A stretch of 64,000 bases of DNA from Pseudomonadota bacterium. Lineage in GTDB: Bacteria; Pseudomonadota; Gammaproteobacteria; Steroidobacterales; Steroidobacteraceae. The stretch is taken from the NCBI GenBank assembly GCA_023433515.1, contig JAEZCN010000160.1:1-64000 (forward strand), written 5' to 3'. The stretch's first letter is position 1. Every line of letters starts with the position of its first letter. The notes under the pieces are model-generated. The model saw only the letters and a list, made by a program, of their open reading frames with translations. It ran no database searches and was not told the origin of the DNA. Shown here piece by piece: positions 53,737 through 61,912 of this stretch. Both the position numbers and the translations under genes were made by a program.

Positions 53737-54657
53737 TCACCGCACAGGACGCTTGTTAGCGCGTGCCTTTCGAGCGAGGCGCTGCGCCTGAAGGCCTTCC
53801 GCATAGTTCCGCAACCACTCCGCAAACTTGGCAAATCGTTCGGAGTCGACGACATCGGAAAGTAACCAGCTCACGAGATATCCGTGACGGGAGAAATAGA
53901 AGCCGATGCGTCGAATGCGGCGGCGTCTCTTGCCGCCGCCGATCGGGAAGTGCGTGTTCAGCGCTGCATATGCCAAGAGCTGGCGCCAATCTTCGGTCCT
54001 GATCTTTAGAGTGCCAGTTGTCTTCACGTCGAGTAGCAAATCATCGAGCAATGCGTCCGCGTCCGCGCCTCCCACAAATCTCGAGCCATCACCGAAATGG
54101 GGGTTCAATAGACAAACGCGACTCGCGCTGATGCGCCTCCAGTCGACGATCTGAATCAACCTGCGCAATTCGCTCACTTGTGCCCGCATGGGCTTACCGA
54201 ATCTCTCGTCCAGGCGGCCGACACGGTAATAGATGTCGCAGTGGGCAAGGTTTATTGCGCTAACGATGAGCGCGTCGGATAGACGCGCTCCGGCGACGAA
54301 CGATGCTACTCGTGCCCTTGCGTCTGCCACTATCGCCGCCATGCGCCGTTTGATCTGCAAGGCAGGACGATAGTCGCCGGGATAGTCGTGGCCCAGCATC
54401 ACCAAATCGTTGTTGTCTAGCTCGTTCACAAGCCGCAGTGCACTTTCCGCAACCCATTGGCGGGAAGCAGCGAACGGAAAACGACGCGCGAGACTGAACC
54501 GAAATAGATAGTCGAATGCAGTCCCCATCAGCGGAAGGTTTCGCGCTCTGGCGGGTACCAGGAGCTTTGCATTCAAGCGCAGTCGCGGCCGCGGCAACTC
54601 CGCGGCCATGCGAGCGCGCACCGGCGTGGCGAACTTTACGAGAGCCGAAAGCGACAT
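53737..54657 (-). CDS. PD-(D/E)XK nuclease-like protein
   Basis: This protein is 306 residues long from the ATG at 54657. The nuclease-like core is readable: GTAFDYLFRFSLARR near residue 45, then GADADALLDD (Asp199, Asp201), LLLDVKTT (Asp210-x-Lys212) and RQLLAYAAL (Gln226). This is the order of PD-(D/E)XK enzymes such as Cas4-like nucleases. It has no helicase partner in the element. It could be a defence or DNA-processing nuclease; the family cannot be fixed further. An in-frame start further upstream is possible but unsupported. Confidence 0.68.
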   Translation of the reverse strand: MSLSALVKFATPVRARMAAELPRPRLRLNAKLLVPARARNLPLMGTAFDYLFRFSLARRFPFAASRQWVAESALRLVNELDNNDLVMLGHDYPGDYRPALQIKRRMAAIVADARARVASFVAGARLSDALIVSAINLAHCDIYYRVGRLDERFGKPMRAQVSELRRLIQIVDWRRISASRVCLLNPHFGDGSRFVGGADADALLDDLLLDVKTTGTLKIRTEDWRQLLAYAALNTHFPIGGGKRRRRIRRIGFYFSRHGYLVSWLLSDVVDSERFAKFAEWLRNYAEGLQAQRLARKARANKRPVR

Positions 54658-54786
54658 CCGCCGATTGTCGGCGATCGAAATTCGCAATTCCGTGACTTGG
54701 GCCGCGCGACGCGCACCTTCCCGTTGCCCACAGACCCCTGCTGCCGGAGGCGAACGGCGGCGATGCACTGCGACTCACAGCGAACG

Positions 54787-55788
54787 TCATCGAGTCATAG
54801 CAAGTTGCATTTTTCGGTGTGGCTGCCGTACGTGCTCCAGCAACGCTTGCACGATCCACTCACGTTCTGTCTGTGGTGGCGGCATGCCCGCCATGAAGCG
54901 CTCGACTTCCTTCGCAAGCCCTTCCCTGCCATCAGCGCGAAGCGTTTCTCGAACGCCAAGCCAGCCCCGAACCACGCTTCGGCGGCTGGCTAGAATTCGG
55001 TCCTTGCCCGGCTCGATATGGCTGTCGCCGGCGCGCATCCCAGCGACGACTGATTCCGCGCGCTCTCGCATGTAGGTGGATCGGCCGGCGCGCATTGCCC
55101 GGTAGATGCCGTCGCGCTTCTGTGGTTTCGAGACGCCCCGAATTACCCGCTCCGTCGCATTCGCGGCGATGCCTTGCGCCCGGAGGTGGCTTGCGAACTG
55201 ACGCCGCCACTCCCGCAAGGTCTCTTTGCGAATGCTCAGTCGCCTCCCTTGCTCGCTCATCGCCTTTACGACCAGATGGACATGCGGATGGGGCTGATCA
55301 GTGTGCAGCACCAGGGCGTACCGGTGCTGCAGAGCGAATTGTTCCCGTGCGAACGTGCGGCTGGCTTCGAGTACGCCCGCGGCCGGCGTGCCCGCCGGCA
55401 TCGACAGCACGATGTTATGCACCAGCTTCGCCGGCTTGCGTCCCGGCGCACCGCGATAAGGGGATCTTGATTCCGCGGCATCGAGGTCCAGCTCCCAATC
55501 TTCGATCAGCGTCTTTTCAGATCCCTTTCCCTTGAGGCGCTCACCATCATCGGTTTCGACTTCGAACTCTTGGCGACTGAGATATCTGAAGTGCGCGGCG
55601 ACCGCTTTTGCGCTCTGACCGCCACCGGAAATCTTGACCATCACTTCCGGGGTATGCCGGACAGTGCGTGCAATCTGTTCGACCTGAGCCGGCAACAGCG
55701 CATGGCCTGGCGCAGGGACTCCACGCCCATGGCTCACGATGTCCAGAAACGGAACTTGGCCAGCGACTCTAAAGCTACGACGTGGCAT
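54787..55788 (-). CDS. mobA: Relaxase (mobilization nuclease)
   Basis: This conjugative relaxase of 333 residues nicks the transfer origin. The HUH-type histidine triad is in HTDQPHPHVHLVV (His167, His169, His171; His162 nearby), with a candidate catalytic Tyr in FRYLSRQ (Tyr69) after KISGGGQSAK. The pattern fits MOB-P/VirD2-like relaxases of small mobilizable elements. Start at 55788 overlaps the mobC gene by 14 bp. It ends with a basic region. No secretion genes accompany it, so transfer would need a helper. Confidence 0.85.
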   Translation of the reverse strand: MPRRSFRVAGQVPFLDIVSHGRGVPAPGHALLPAQVEQIARTVRHTPEVMVKISGGGQSAKAVAAHFRYLSRQEFEVETDDGERLKGKGSEKTLIEDWELDLDAAESRSPYRGAPGRKPAKLVHNIVLSMPAGTPAAGVLEASRTFAREQFALQHRYALVLHTDQPHPHVHLVVKAMSEQGRRLSIRKETLREWRRQFASHLRAQGIAANATERVIRGVSKPQKRDGIYRAMRAGRSTYMRERAESVVAGMRAGDSHIEPGKDRILASRRSVVRGWLGVRETLRADGREGLAKEVERFMAGMPPPQTEREWIVQALLEHVRQPHRKMQLAMTR

Positions 55789-56329
55789 CGCCGGAACTCC
55801 AGCTCGAGAGATTGGTGCGGATGTAGGAGCGAACGTGATCGTGCAGCGCCACACAGGCTTTAAGGAGATTCCGCAATTCCTCCCGGCTAGCCCCAGCGCC
55901 TGAACCGCCCCGATGATTAGCGAGGGCGATCTGGTTGAGGTTGCGACCGATGGCGGCGAGCTCGCGGGTCGTCTGCCGGAGAGCGCGGAGCTCCGCCTCA
56001 GGCAATGGGGTCAGGGCGCGCAGGTGAGCCCGCAGCAAGTTGGAGACATAGGTCGCCGGTGCCAGGCAGCGAGCAGCAGAACGCGCCTGCAGCAGCTGGT
56101 GGTCGCCTGCGGTGAGCCGGACGTAAAGGCGCGCCCGTCGTGACGGACGATCAGCGACGATGACCTCGCCGGCCTCGGCGGCACCGGCGGTATGCAGAAC
56201 AAGCTCAAGCATGCGCTTGAGCAGCGCGGACTCAGTGAGTTGCTGTCGTTCGGCCACCGCACGCAGCGCCGACTTCGTCGACTGCGGCACACGACACTGA
56301 ATGAATGCCTCGGCTGCCATGAGGAGCAT
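55775..56329 (-). CDS. mobC: MobC-like mobilization accessory protein
   Basis: This 184-residue protein would assist the relaxase at the transfer origin. An N-terminal ribbon-helix-helix-like region (FIQCRVPQSTKSALRAVAERQQLTESALLKRMLELVL) and the MobC C-terminal signature TTRELAAIGRNLNQIA are visible. It overlaps the relaxase start. The 148 bp upstream (56330-56477) are non-coding and are the likeliest place for oriT, but I could not define a nic site. Confidence 0.78.
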   Translation of the reverse strand: MLLMAAEAFIQCRVPQSTKSALRAVAERQQLTESALLKRMLELVLHTAGAAEAGEVIVADRPSRRARLYVRLTAGDHQLLQARSAARCLAPATYVSNLLRAHLRALTPLPEAELRALRQTTRELAAIGRNLNQIALANHRGGSGAGASREELRNLLKACVALHDHVRSYIRTNLSSWSSGDATS

Positions 56330-56477
56330 CGTGTGACAGCAGCGGCTGAAAGCCTATCCTGCCTTTCGCGCAAAATTCCGCCAATACTTCACGCTGAGCC
56401 CGTCTGTCGGCGTCCAATGACTGCGTACGCGGTTGCAGAATTGAAGGCGACCCGCCCTCGGAAGATGGATTTGCGAG

Positions 56478-57614
56478 TCAGTCGTTATCTATAGACCGAA
56501 GCGACTTGGCGCAGTAGACCGAACCCGGCTCATCCAATGGCAGGCCAGCGAAGGGGCCGTGCAGGTGTATCGGACGCTGACGGTAGCCGTCCCCCTCGTA
56601 CTCGTAGCCGGGAGCCATCGCATGGCAGCGATAGAGATTGGTCTTCAACTCGTTCACCACATCCCATACGTCGTGGCTGATTGCACCGGCCTTGAAGTAG
56701 GCGTCCAGCACGCGATGCTCAAGCCCCTTACGAACCAGCCACAAATCTTCCCCTTGGAGTTGGGGCACACTTCGCGGCGGCAGCAGTTCCGGCAGCTCGC
56801 CAACAATGCATCCGGCGTCAACGAGCTTGCGAAAGGACTCTCGAACGTGCACCAGCGCAGCACCCTCAGGTAGCAGTTCGGCTTCCTTGGCAGCGGCGAT
56901 CAGGTTAGCCGCGACTGCTGCTCTAGCCTCAGCGCGCTCCTCTGCCGTGTATTCCTGCTTCCAAATATCGTTGTTCATGGGCGGAGCCTCAATATTTGGT
57001 GCACGAGAATTTCCTGAAGCGCCTTCTTGTTGACGATCGCCCCGCCGAGACGATGCAACGAAGCTTGGCCTCGCTTGGAGCAATGCTGCGAGGTGGTTCG
57101 TCTCATCAATCAATGTATGAGATGGCGGCATTTCTGGACTTCCAAGAGAGCCAAGGGTTCTGAGCGAGACTAGCGCGTCATGAGCGTTAAATGCTCTCCT
57201 GAACGCCTCTTGCAGTTTGCAATCGCCTTGCAGTTTTCCTCGTATTTCTCTTAGCTCGATTGAGATCTCCTGTCGGGCATGAGCCAGCCGTGCTGCAAAT
57301 CCGACGTCCCGCAGGCTGATCTTTTCGATTTCATCAAGCATCCCGGCGACGTTGGCGGACGGAAAGGGATTCAAACTCTCCGATGGGCTTGGTAGTTCGA
57401 TTGAGTTATAGATTTCGCCCAGCTTGGGATCCTGCAACTCGGCTTCTATTGCACATTGAACTGACGCAATCTCCATGCACGTCTGAATTGGCTTAAAGAG
57501 CTGCGCCTTTAGCAAGGCCAGATCATTCTCATGCCTGATACGCGTAGCAATTTCATCAAGAGATCTGCGAAAGCTTGCTAGGCCAGACAGAAATGAACTT
57601 AATTTCTGTTTCAT
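56478..57614 (-). CDS. Hypothetical cargo protein, 378 residues
   Basis: I do not recognise this protein. The N-terminal 170 residues are helical, with coiled-coil-like stretches (RRSLDEIATRIRHENDLALLK; REIRGKLQGDCKLQEAFRRAF). After a Ser/Arg-rich linker there is a second helical part with repeated Ala/Glu (YTAEERAEARAAVAANLIAAAKEAELL), ending in a short region with two cysteines. No membrane segment. It lies between mobC and the Sel1 gene, both on the same strand. Codon composition appears lower in G+C than flanking host genes. Confidence 0.5.
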   Translation of the reverse strand: MKQKLSSFLSGLASFRRSLDEIATRIRHENDLALLKAQLFKPIQTCMEIASVQCAIEAELQDPKLGEIYNSIELPSPSESLNPFPSANVAGMLDEIEKISLRDVGFAARLAHARQEISIELREIRGKLQGDCKLQEAFRRAFNAHDALVSLRTLGSLGSPEMPPSHTLIDETNHLAALLQARPSFVASSRRGDRQQEGASGNSRAPNIEAPPMNNDIWKQEYTAEERAEARAAVAANLIAAAKEAELLPEGAALVHVRESFRKLVDAGCIVGELPELLPPRSVPQLQGEDLWLVRKGLEHRVLDAYFKAGAISHDVWDVVNELKTNLYRCHAMAPGYEYEGDGYRQRPIHLHGPFAGLPLDEPGSVYCAKSLRSIDND

Positions 57615-57666
57615 GGCTATCGCAGTGTTTCCCTTTCTTTGTCTGCGTGCCGTAGATCCATTGGCA

Positions 57667-58686
57667 TTACTTCTTTTCCCGCTGGATTGGCTGACCTTCT
57701 TGCCAGTTGCTGCTGAGTCGTTGGGCTTCGGCTAGTTCAGAGCGTGAAAGATTTTTTGCTGCAGAATCGCGAGATGACGGAGCATCCTTAGCGCCATGAG
57801 CCGACGCAAGATTGAGCCACGCGTATGCGAGCACGAAGTCTTGAGGTACGCCTTCTCCGCGAAAGTACGCGGAGCCGAGATGATTTTGCGCGTCTGCATG
57901 CCCCTGCTCAGCGGCCATTCGTAACCATTTTTTGGCTTGAACTTGGTCCCTCGGTACTCCCATTCCAAGGCTGTAGAAAAGGCTGAGCGCAAACTGATCG
58001 TCGGCAGCCCCCTGCGCTGCGGCCTTGTTCATCCAATCGAAGCCTTTTGCGTAGTCCTGCGGTACGCCCTCCCCGCGAGAGTAAGCAAAGCCAAGCCTAG
58101 CTTGTGCACTGGCATTGCCCTGTTCGGCGGCCTTGAGGAACCATTCGGCCGCCTTTGCGTAGTCCTGCGGCACGCCAGTTCCAAGGTAGTAATTGGCGCC
58201 TAACATGAACTGCGCGTCGTCATCTCCATTTTCGGCAGCTTTGCGAAACCAAGTCACAGCCTCTACTTCGTCCTGTGTGACACCCTTTCCGCTCGAGTAA
58301 GCAAGGCCGAGGTTATATTGCGCCCCGGCATTGCCCTGGTCGGCGGCCTTGCGAAACCAGCTGACGGCCTGAGCGAGATCTTGAGGTACGCCGACGCCGT
58401 CACGATAGGCAACGCCGAGAATGCCTTGCGCGGGAACATTGCCCTGCTCGGCTGCCTTTCGAAACCAATCGGCAGCCTTCACGAAGTCCCGCGGCACACC
58501 CTCTCCCTGGAGATATGCGCCGCCCATCTTGAACTGCGCATCGGGATCTCCCCTCTCGGCGAGATCGAGCATTTTCTGCGTGCTTGTGGACTCCACCGTC
58601 TCGGCCTGAGCGCCGCGCTGTGACTTTTCGCAAGACGTGAGTGACAGCAACATTGCAGCGGCAATCACCACCCTAAATTGTTTCAT
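57667..58686 (-). CDS. Sel1-repeat lipoprotein
   Basis: This 339-residue protein has a lipoprotein signal (LLSLTSC, Cys19) followed by about seven Sel1-like repeats of roughly 36 residues. The pattern is A-x-x-G-x-x-x-A-Q-x-x-L-G-x-x-Y-x-x-G-x-G-V-x-x-D-x-x-x-A-x-x-W-x-x-K-A-A. Such repeats form solenoids for protein-protein contact. The C-terminus is Ser/Gln-rich. Attached to the envelope of the host carrying the element, it might affect surface or host interactions; inference. Confidence 0.82.
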   Translation of the reverse strand: MKQFRVVIAAAMLLSLTSCEKSQRGAQAETVESTSTQKMLDLAERGDPDAQFKMGGAYLQGEGVPRDFVKAADWFRKAAEQGNVPAQGILGVAYRDGVGVPQDLAQAVSWFRKAADQGNAGAQYNLGLAYSSGKGVTQDEVEAVTWFRKAAENGDDDAQFMLGANYYLGTGVPQDYAKAAEWFLKAAEQGNASAQARLGFAYSRGEGVPQDYAKGFDWMNKAAAQGAADDQFALSLFYSLGMGVPRDQVQAKKWLRMAAEQGHADAQNHLGSAYFRGEGVPQDFVLAYAWLNLASAHGAKDAPSSRDSAAKNLSRSELAEAQRLSSNWQEGQPIQREKK

Positions 58687-58833
58687 GCGTTTTCCTTATT
58701 CTGAATGGCGCGCCAATTTCGTCGATGTGGATAGTGGCAGGAGCATAGAACGTGCTCGCTTTCATGCGGAAGGAATTGACCACCTATTCCTGCCATAAGA
58801 ATGTCAACCAACTCAGGAAGCGAGGCTTGCACA

Positions 58834-58856
58834 AAACTTAAATATAACTTAAGTTT
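58834..58856 (+). promoter_or_regulatory. AbiE operator/promoter
   Basis: AAACTTAA / TTAAGTTT, an 8-bp inverted repeat with a 7-nt spacer, overlaps a -10-like TATAAC (58843-58848), 14 bp before the AbiEi start. AbiEi antitoxins are known to bind inverted repeats and repress their own operon, which fits. The transcript would have almost no leader. Confidence 0.6.
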
Positions 58857-58861
58857 CGTGC

Positions 58862-59443
58862 ATGGCAGATTCCCGCACCGAACCCGCCTGGCAAGCGCTC
58901 TACGATGTTGCCGCCTCCCAGGAAGGCCTCTTCACGACGCGGCAAGCGGCGGCTGCCGGCTATTCCGACCCCCTGCTGGCGCATCATCAGAAGGCCGGCA
59001 ACATCGCGCGGATACGCCGCGGCATCTACCGCCTGGTCCACTTCCCACCGGGCGAACACGAGGATCTGGTAGCCGCGTGGCTATGGGCCGAATCCGCCGC
59101 CGTCCTCTCCCATCTGACAGCACTGTCACTGCACGGCCTTTCAGATTCACTGCCGGCGCAAATCCATCTCACGCTGCCGTCGGAATGGAAACAACGACGA
59201 CTGCGCGTGCCGAAAGGCCTCACGCTGCACTACGCCGACGTGTCGCCCAAGGAGCGCACCTGGGTCGGCGCCGTACCTGTGACTTCTACGCGCCGCACAC
59301 TTGATGACTGCGCCCACTCCGGAATCACACCTGACCTGCTACGCCAAGCTACGACGCAAGCTCTTACGCGCGGGCTGGTGACGAAGGACGAACTGAAAGA
59401 AGTCGCGAAGGCGCTCAAACCGTACGGCGGCATCAAAGGATGA
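58862..59443 (+). CDS. abiEi: AbiEi antitoxin (type IV toxin-antitoxin)
   Basis: This 193-residue protein has an N-terminal winged-helix of the AbiEi family (ASQEGLFTTRQAAAAGYS, RIRRGIYRLVHFP) and the C-terminal AbiEi domain (LHGLSDSLPAQIHLTLP, PVTSTRRTLDDC). It would repress the operon and counteract the toxin without binding it directly. Start ATG at 58862. Overlaps the toxin gene by 4 bp (ATGA). AbiE systems act as abortive infection defence and stabilise elements. Confidence 0.88.
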   Translation: MADSRTEPAWQALYDVAASQEGLFTTRQAAAAGYSDPLLAHHQKAGNIARIRRGIYRLVHFPPGEHEDLVAAWLWAESAAVLSHLTALSLHGLSDSLPAQIHLTLPSEWKQRRLRVPKGLTLHYADVSPKERTWVGAVPVTSTRRTLDDCAHSGITPDLLRQATTQALTRGLVTKDELKEVAKALKPYGGIKG

Positions 59444-60333
59444 CGGCGCGGGTCTACTCCTCTCCGCCGGCCTTCAAGCATGCGCTTGAGCAACGGTTGA
59501 AAACCGCGTCGAAAGACGGTGTCGACTTCGCACGTCGACGGCAACTACTGGTCTTCGAACGATTCCTCGCGCGTGTCTCGGCCGTATTCGGCGACGCTAT
59601 CCTTCTGAAAGGCGGGCTTGTGCTAGAGCTCCGGCTGGAACGCGCGCGGACGACCAAGGACATCGATCTGCGCGTGACAGGCTCTCCGGAAAACGTACTT
59701 GCCACTCTTCAGCAGGCCGGTAGACAGGACCTCGGAGACTTCATGACCTTCGAAGTGGGTCCTGATCCCGAGCAACCAACGATCGAGAACGACGGCATGC
59801 AGTACGAAGGCCTGCGCTTCCGCGCAGAATGCCGGCTGGCCGGCAAGATCTACGGGCAGCGCTTCGGCGTGGATGTGGCCTTCGGTGATCCCATCTTCGG
59901 AGAGGCTGACATTGTCACGGCGGATGACGTTCTCGACTTCGCCGGCATCGCACCACCAACCTTGCGGCTCTACCCGATCGAAACCCACATCGCGGAAAAG
60001 CTGCACGCCTACACGATGCCACGCACGCGAATGAACACTCGGGTTAAAGATCTTCCTGATATCGCTTTGCTGGCTGGGATTCAGCCGCTGCAGGCGACGC
60101 GACTTCGCAAGGCGCTGGAACAAACTTTCACGCATCGAGCGACGCACCCCGTGCCGCAAGCACTACCAGACCCGCCGGCAATTTGGTCGACTTCCTACCA
60201 GCAGATGGCGCGGGAGAACGAACTCGCGTGGCCCACGCTCGAAGAGCTCACGATCGCGGTCGCGGCCTTCATGAATCCCATCCTGGCGGGTGGAAGCGGT
60301 GCCTGGAATCCCGCGGCATGGCGCTGGGATTAA
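59440..60333 (+). CDS. abiEii: AbiEii nucleotidyltransferase toxin
   Basis: This 297-residue toxin of the AbiEii/AbiGii family is a GTP-binding nucleotidyltransferase-like protein. The family motif is ILLKGGLVLELRLERARTTKDIDLRV (Gly-Gly, then Asp-x-Asp). Further motifs are VDVAFGDP, YPIETHIAEKLHAY and RVKDLPDIALL. Length matches other AbiEii. It is coupled to the antitoxin. Confidence 0.88.
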   Translation: MTARVYSSPPAFKHALEQRLKTASKDGVDFARRRQLLVFERFLARVSAVFGDAILLKGGLVLELRLERARTTKDIDLRVTGSPENVLATLQQAGRQDLGDFMTFEVGPDPEQPTIENDGMQYEGLRFRAECRLAGKIYGQRFGVDVAFGDPIFGEADIVTADDVLDFAGIAPPTLRLYPIETHIAEKLHAYTMPRTRMNTRVKDLPDIALLAGIQPLQATRLRKALEQTFTHRATHPVPQALPDPPAIWSTSYQQMARENELAWPTLEELTIAVAAFMNPILAGGSGAWNPAAWRWD

Positions 60334-60350
60334 GTCGCGGAGAGGAACGC

Positions 60351-60749
60351 ATGCTCGAGCCGAAGCAGTTTGAGGTCAACGAGGCGTGGGTCGCGTTCCG
60401 ACTCAATCGCATGCCAATCCGAACTCAAGTCGATGGCGACTTCGATTGCATCGCGCTCATGGATGCGGCGAGTTGTTTCATCCTCGCATCTGATCTGTTT
60501 CAGCTCGCTCACGATGGGTCGGACTCTCCAGCGATTCGCCGATTGTTCACGAAAGCCAAGAGCCACAAGCAGACCTTCCCCAAGACACTGTTTGTACCCC
60601 AAGGAGACGCCGCGGAAGTTCTGGTCGAAGAAGCAAAGCGCCAGAACGTTCAGGTTGTAAGCGTCCCGGAGAGTGAAGTCCTGATGTTGATCGGCGAAGC
60701 ACGACAAGGATTCGCCGAACGATTCGAAGGGCGCGGCGATGATGCATGA
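60351..60749 (+). CDS. Hypothetical protein after AbiE, 132 residues
   Basis: I do not recognise this protein. Start ATG at 60351 follows GAGAGG at 6 nt. The alpha/beta sequence has strands such as DFDCIALMDAASCFILAS and a C-terminal VLVEEAKRQNVQVVSVPESE. It lacks membrane segments. Position 17 bp after the toxin gene suggests it is transcribed with AbiE and may be a third component. Near the right end it could also serve element maintenance. Confidence 0.6.
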   Translation: MLEPKQFEVNEAWVAFRLNRMPIRTQVDGDFDCIALMDAASCFILASDLFQLAHDGSDSPAIRRLFTKAKSHKQTFPKTLFVPQGDAAEVLVEEAKRQNVQVVSVPESEVLMLIGEARQGFAERFEGRGDDA

Positions 60750-60854
60750 AAACAAATCGCTGCCAGGGCCCGTTCGGCCGTGGGCGCCAATCCCGGGTAG
60801 AAACCACCCCATTTATGTACAAGTGGTACGGTTCTTACCCAACCGGACTTGCAG

Positions 60855-60877
60855 TGAGGAGACGTAAAGGAGACAAG
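60855..60877 (+). repeat. Direct repeat near right end
   Basis: This is the counterpart of 50824-50846 (22 of 23 identical), with two GGAGAC units 5 bp apart, 54 bp inside the right att repeat. Confidence 0.65.
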
Positions 60878-60917
60878 CCCGATCAAGAAATCCCAAGCTG
60901 TTGAAAGCTGGCGCGAT

Positions 60918-60995
60918 TCAAAGATTGTCCGTCCAGTCCATCATCGGGGCGACCGAGATGCGGCGATCGAGATTGGTTTCTGACGGGCTGTTCAC
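60918..60995 (-). pseudogene. Displaced 5' fragment of dusA
   Basis: Starting at a GTG (60995), the frame reads a 25-residue peptide ending in [18 protein letters not shown] and a stop. This is the original DusA N-terminus cut off by the element; the last two residues come from the element. The same [13 protein letters not shown] motif opens the intact gene at the other end. The host dusA promoter should lie in 60996-61137, now driving only this fragment, opposite to rluF. Confidence 0.85.
60931..60972 (+). repeat. Right att repeat
   Basis: This is the partner of 50681-50722, 34 of 42 identical, lying in the displaced dusA fragment. The flanking sequence to the right is host, to the left the element. 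Confidence 0.75.
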
Positions 60996-61120
60996 AGGTG
61001 GCGCACTCCACCACAGCGTCACCTGCCCCGCAAACGCTCCGCGCGAGAATCCTGATTCCCGACATCGGGCACCGAGCCCTCGCGAACACGGCCGGGGATC
61101 GGCGCCTCACCGGCGTCGAC

Positions 61121-61126
61121 TACAAT
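61121..61126 (+). promoter_or_regulatory. -10 element TACAAT of rluF
   Basis: TACAAT ends 11 bp before the rluF ATG (61138). A start of transcription about 7 nt further on would leave a leader of only about 5 nt, so the mRNA may be leaderless. No clear -35 is seen. Confidence 0.45.
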
Positions 61127-61137
61127 GTCCCCCGCTC

Positions 61138-61899
61138 ATGACACGCCCTCCTCCCTCTTCGGAATCCCCTGAACGCCCGCGCCTCTCCAAGCGCATGGGC
61201 GAGCTCGGCCTGTGCTCGCGGCGCGAGGCCGAACGCTGGATCACGAACGGCTGGGTAAAAGTGGATGGCCAGGTCGTCGACCAGCTCGGCACGCGCGTGT
61301 CGCCCGACGCGAAGATCGAAGTAGATAGAGCCGCGCGCGAACACCAGAGCGAACAGGTGACGATCCTGCTGCACAAGCCGGTGGGCTACGTCTCGGGCCA
61401 GGCCGAAGACGGCTACGAAACCGCGATCGTGCTGATCCGCCCGGAGAACCGCTGGCCCGCGGATCCCTCGCCCATCCAGTTCAAGCCGGACCACCTGCGC
61501 GGGCTCGCGCCCGCGGGCCGGCTCGACATCGACTCCACGGGGCTGCTCGTGCTCACGCAGGACGGACGCGTCGCGAAGCAGTTGATCGGCGAGGACTCCT
61601 CCGTCGAGAAGGAATACCTCGTGCGCGTCGAAGGCACGCTCACGCCCGACGGCATGCAGCGCCTGCGGCATGGCCTCACGCTCGATGGCGTGAAACTCAA
61701 GCCCGCGATCGTGTCCTGGCAGAACGAACACCAGCTCCGCTTCGTGCTGCGCCAGGGCCGCAAGCGCCAGATCCGCCGCATGTGCGAACTGGTGGGCCTG
61801 TTCGTCACCGGGCTCAAGCGCGTGCGCAGCGGCAATGTTCCGCTGGGCGGATTGCCGCTCGGCAAGTGGCGTTACCTGCGGCCGGACGAGAAGTTCTGA
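61138..61899 (+). CDS. rluF: 23S rRNA pseudouridine synthase, RluF-like
   Basis: This RsuA-family pseudouridine synthase of 253 residues would modify 23S rRNA (RluF acts at U2604 in E. coli). An N-terminal S4 domain ([21 protein letters not shown]) precedes the catalytic domain with [17 protein letters not shown] (catalytic Asp), [10 protein letters not shown] and [11 protein letters not shown]. The end [19 protein letters not shown] resembles RluF more than RluB, although the subgroup is uncertain. It was originally divergent from dusA. Confidence 0.82.
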   Translation: MTRPPPSSESPERPRLSKRMGELGLCSRREAERWITNGWVKVDGQVVDQLGTRVSPDAKIEVDRAAREHQSEQVTILLHKPVGYVSGQAEDGYETAIVLIRPENRWPADPSPIQFKPDHLRGLAPAGRLDIDSTGLLVLTQDGRVAKQLIGEDSSVEKEYLVRVEGTLTPDGMQRLRHGLTLDGVKLKPAIVSWQNEHQLRFVLRQGRKRQIRRMCELVGLFVTGLKRVRSGNVPLGGLPLGKWRYLRPDEKF

Positions 61900-61912
61900 C
61901 GACCGCGCGCCC

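Larger units (their letters stand above)
50681..60972. mobile_element. Integrative mobilizable element in dusA (about 10.25 kb)
   Basis: The element is bounded by two imperfect 42-bp repeats at exactly 10250-bp offset, both copies of the dusA 5' coding region. It carries an integrase reading inward from the dusA side, a PrtN-like protein, MobC and relaxase for transfer by a helper plasmid or ICE, an AbiE toxin-antitoxin pair and several unknown genes. No type IV secretion genes are present. The interior looks lower in G+C than the flanks by eye. dusA is a known hotspot for islands with this integrase type. Confidence 0.85.

Noticed and set aside
56330..56477. oriT upstream of mobC
   Set aside because: The location is right, but no inverted repeat with a recognisable nic sequence could be read with confidence.
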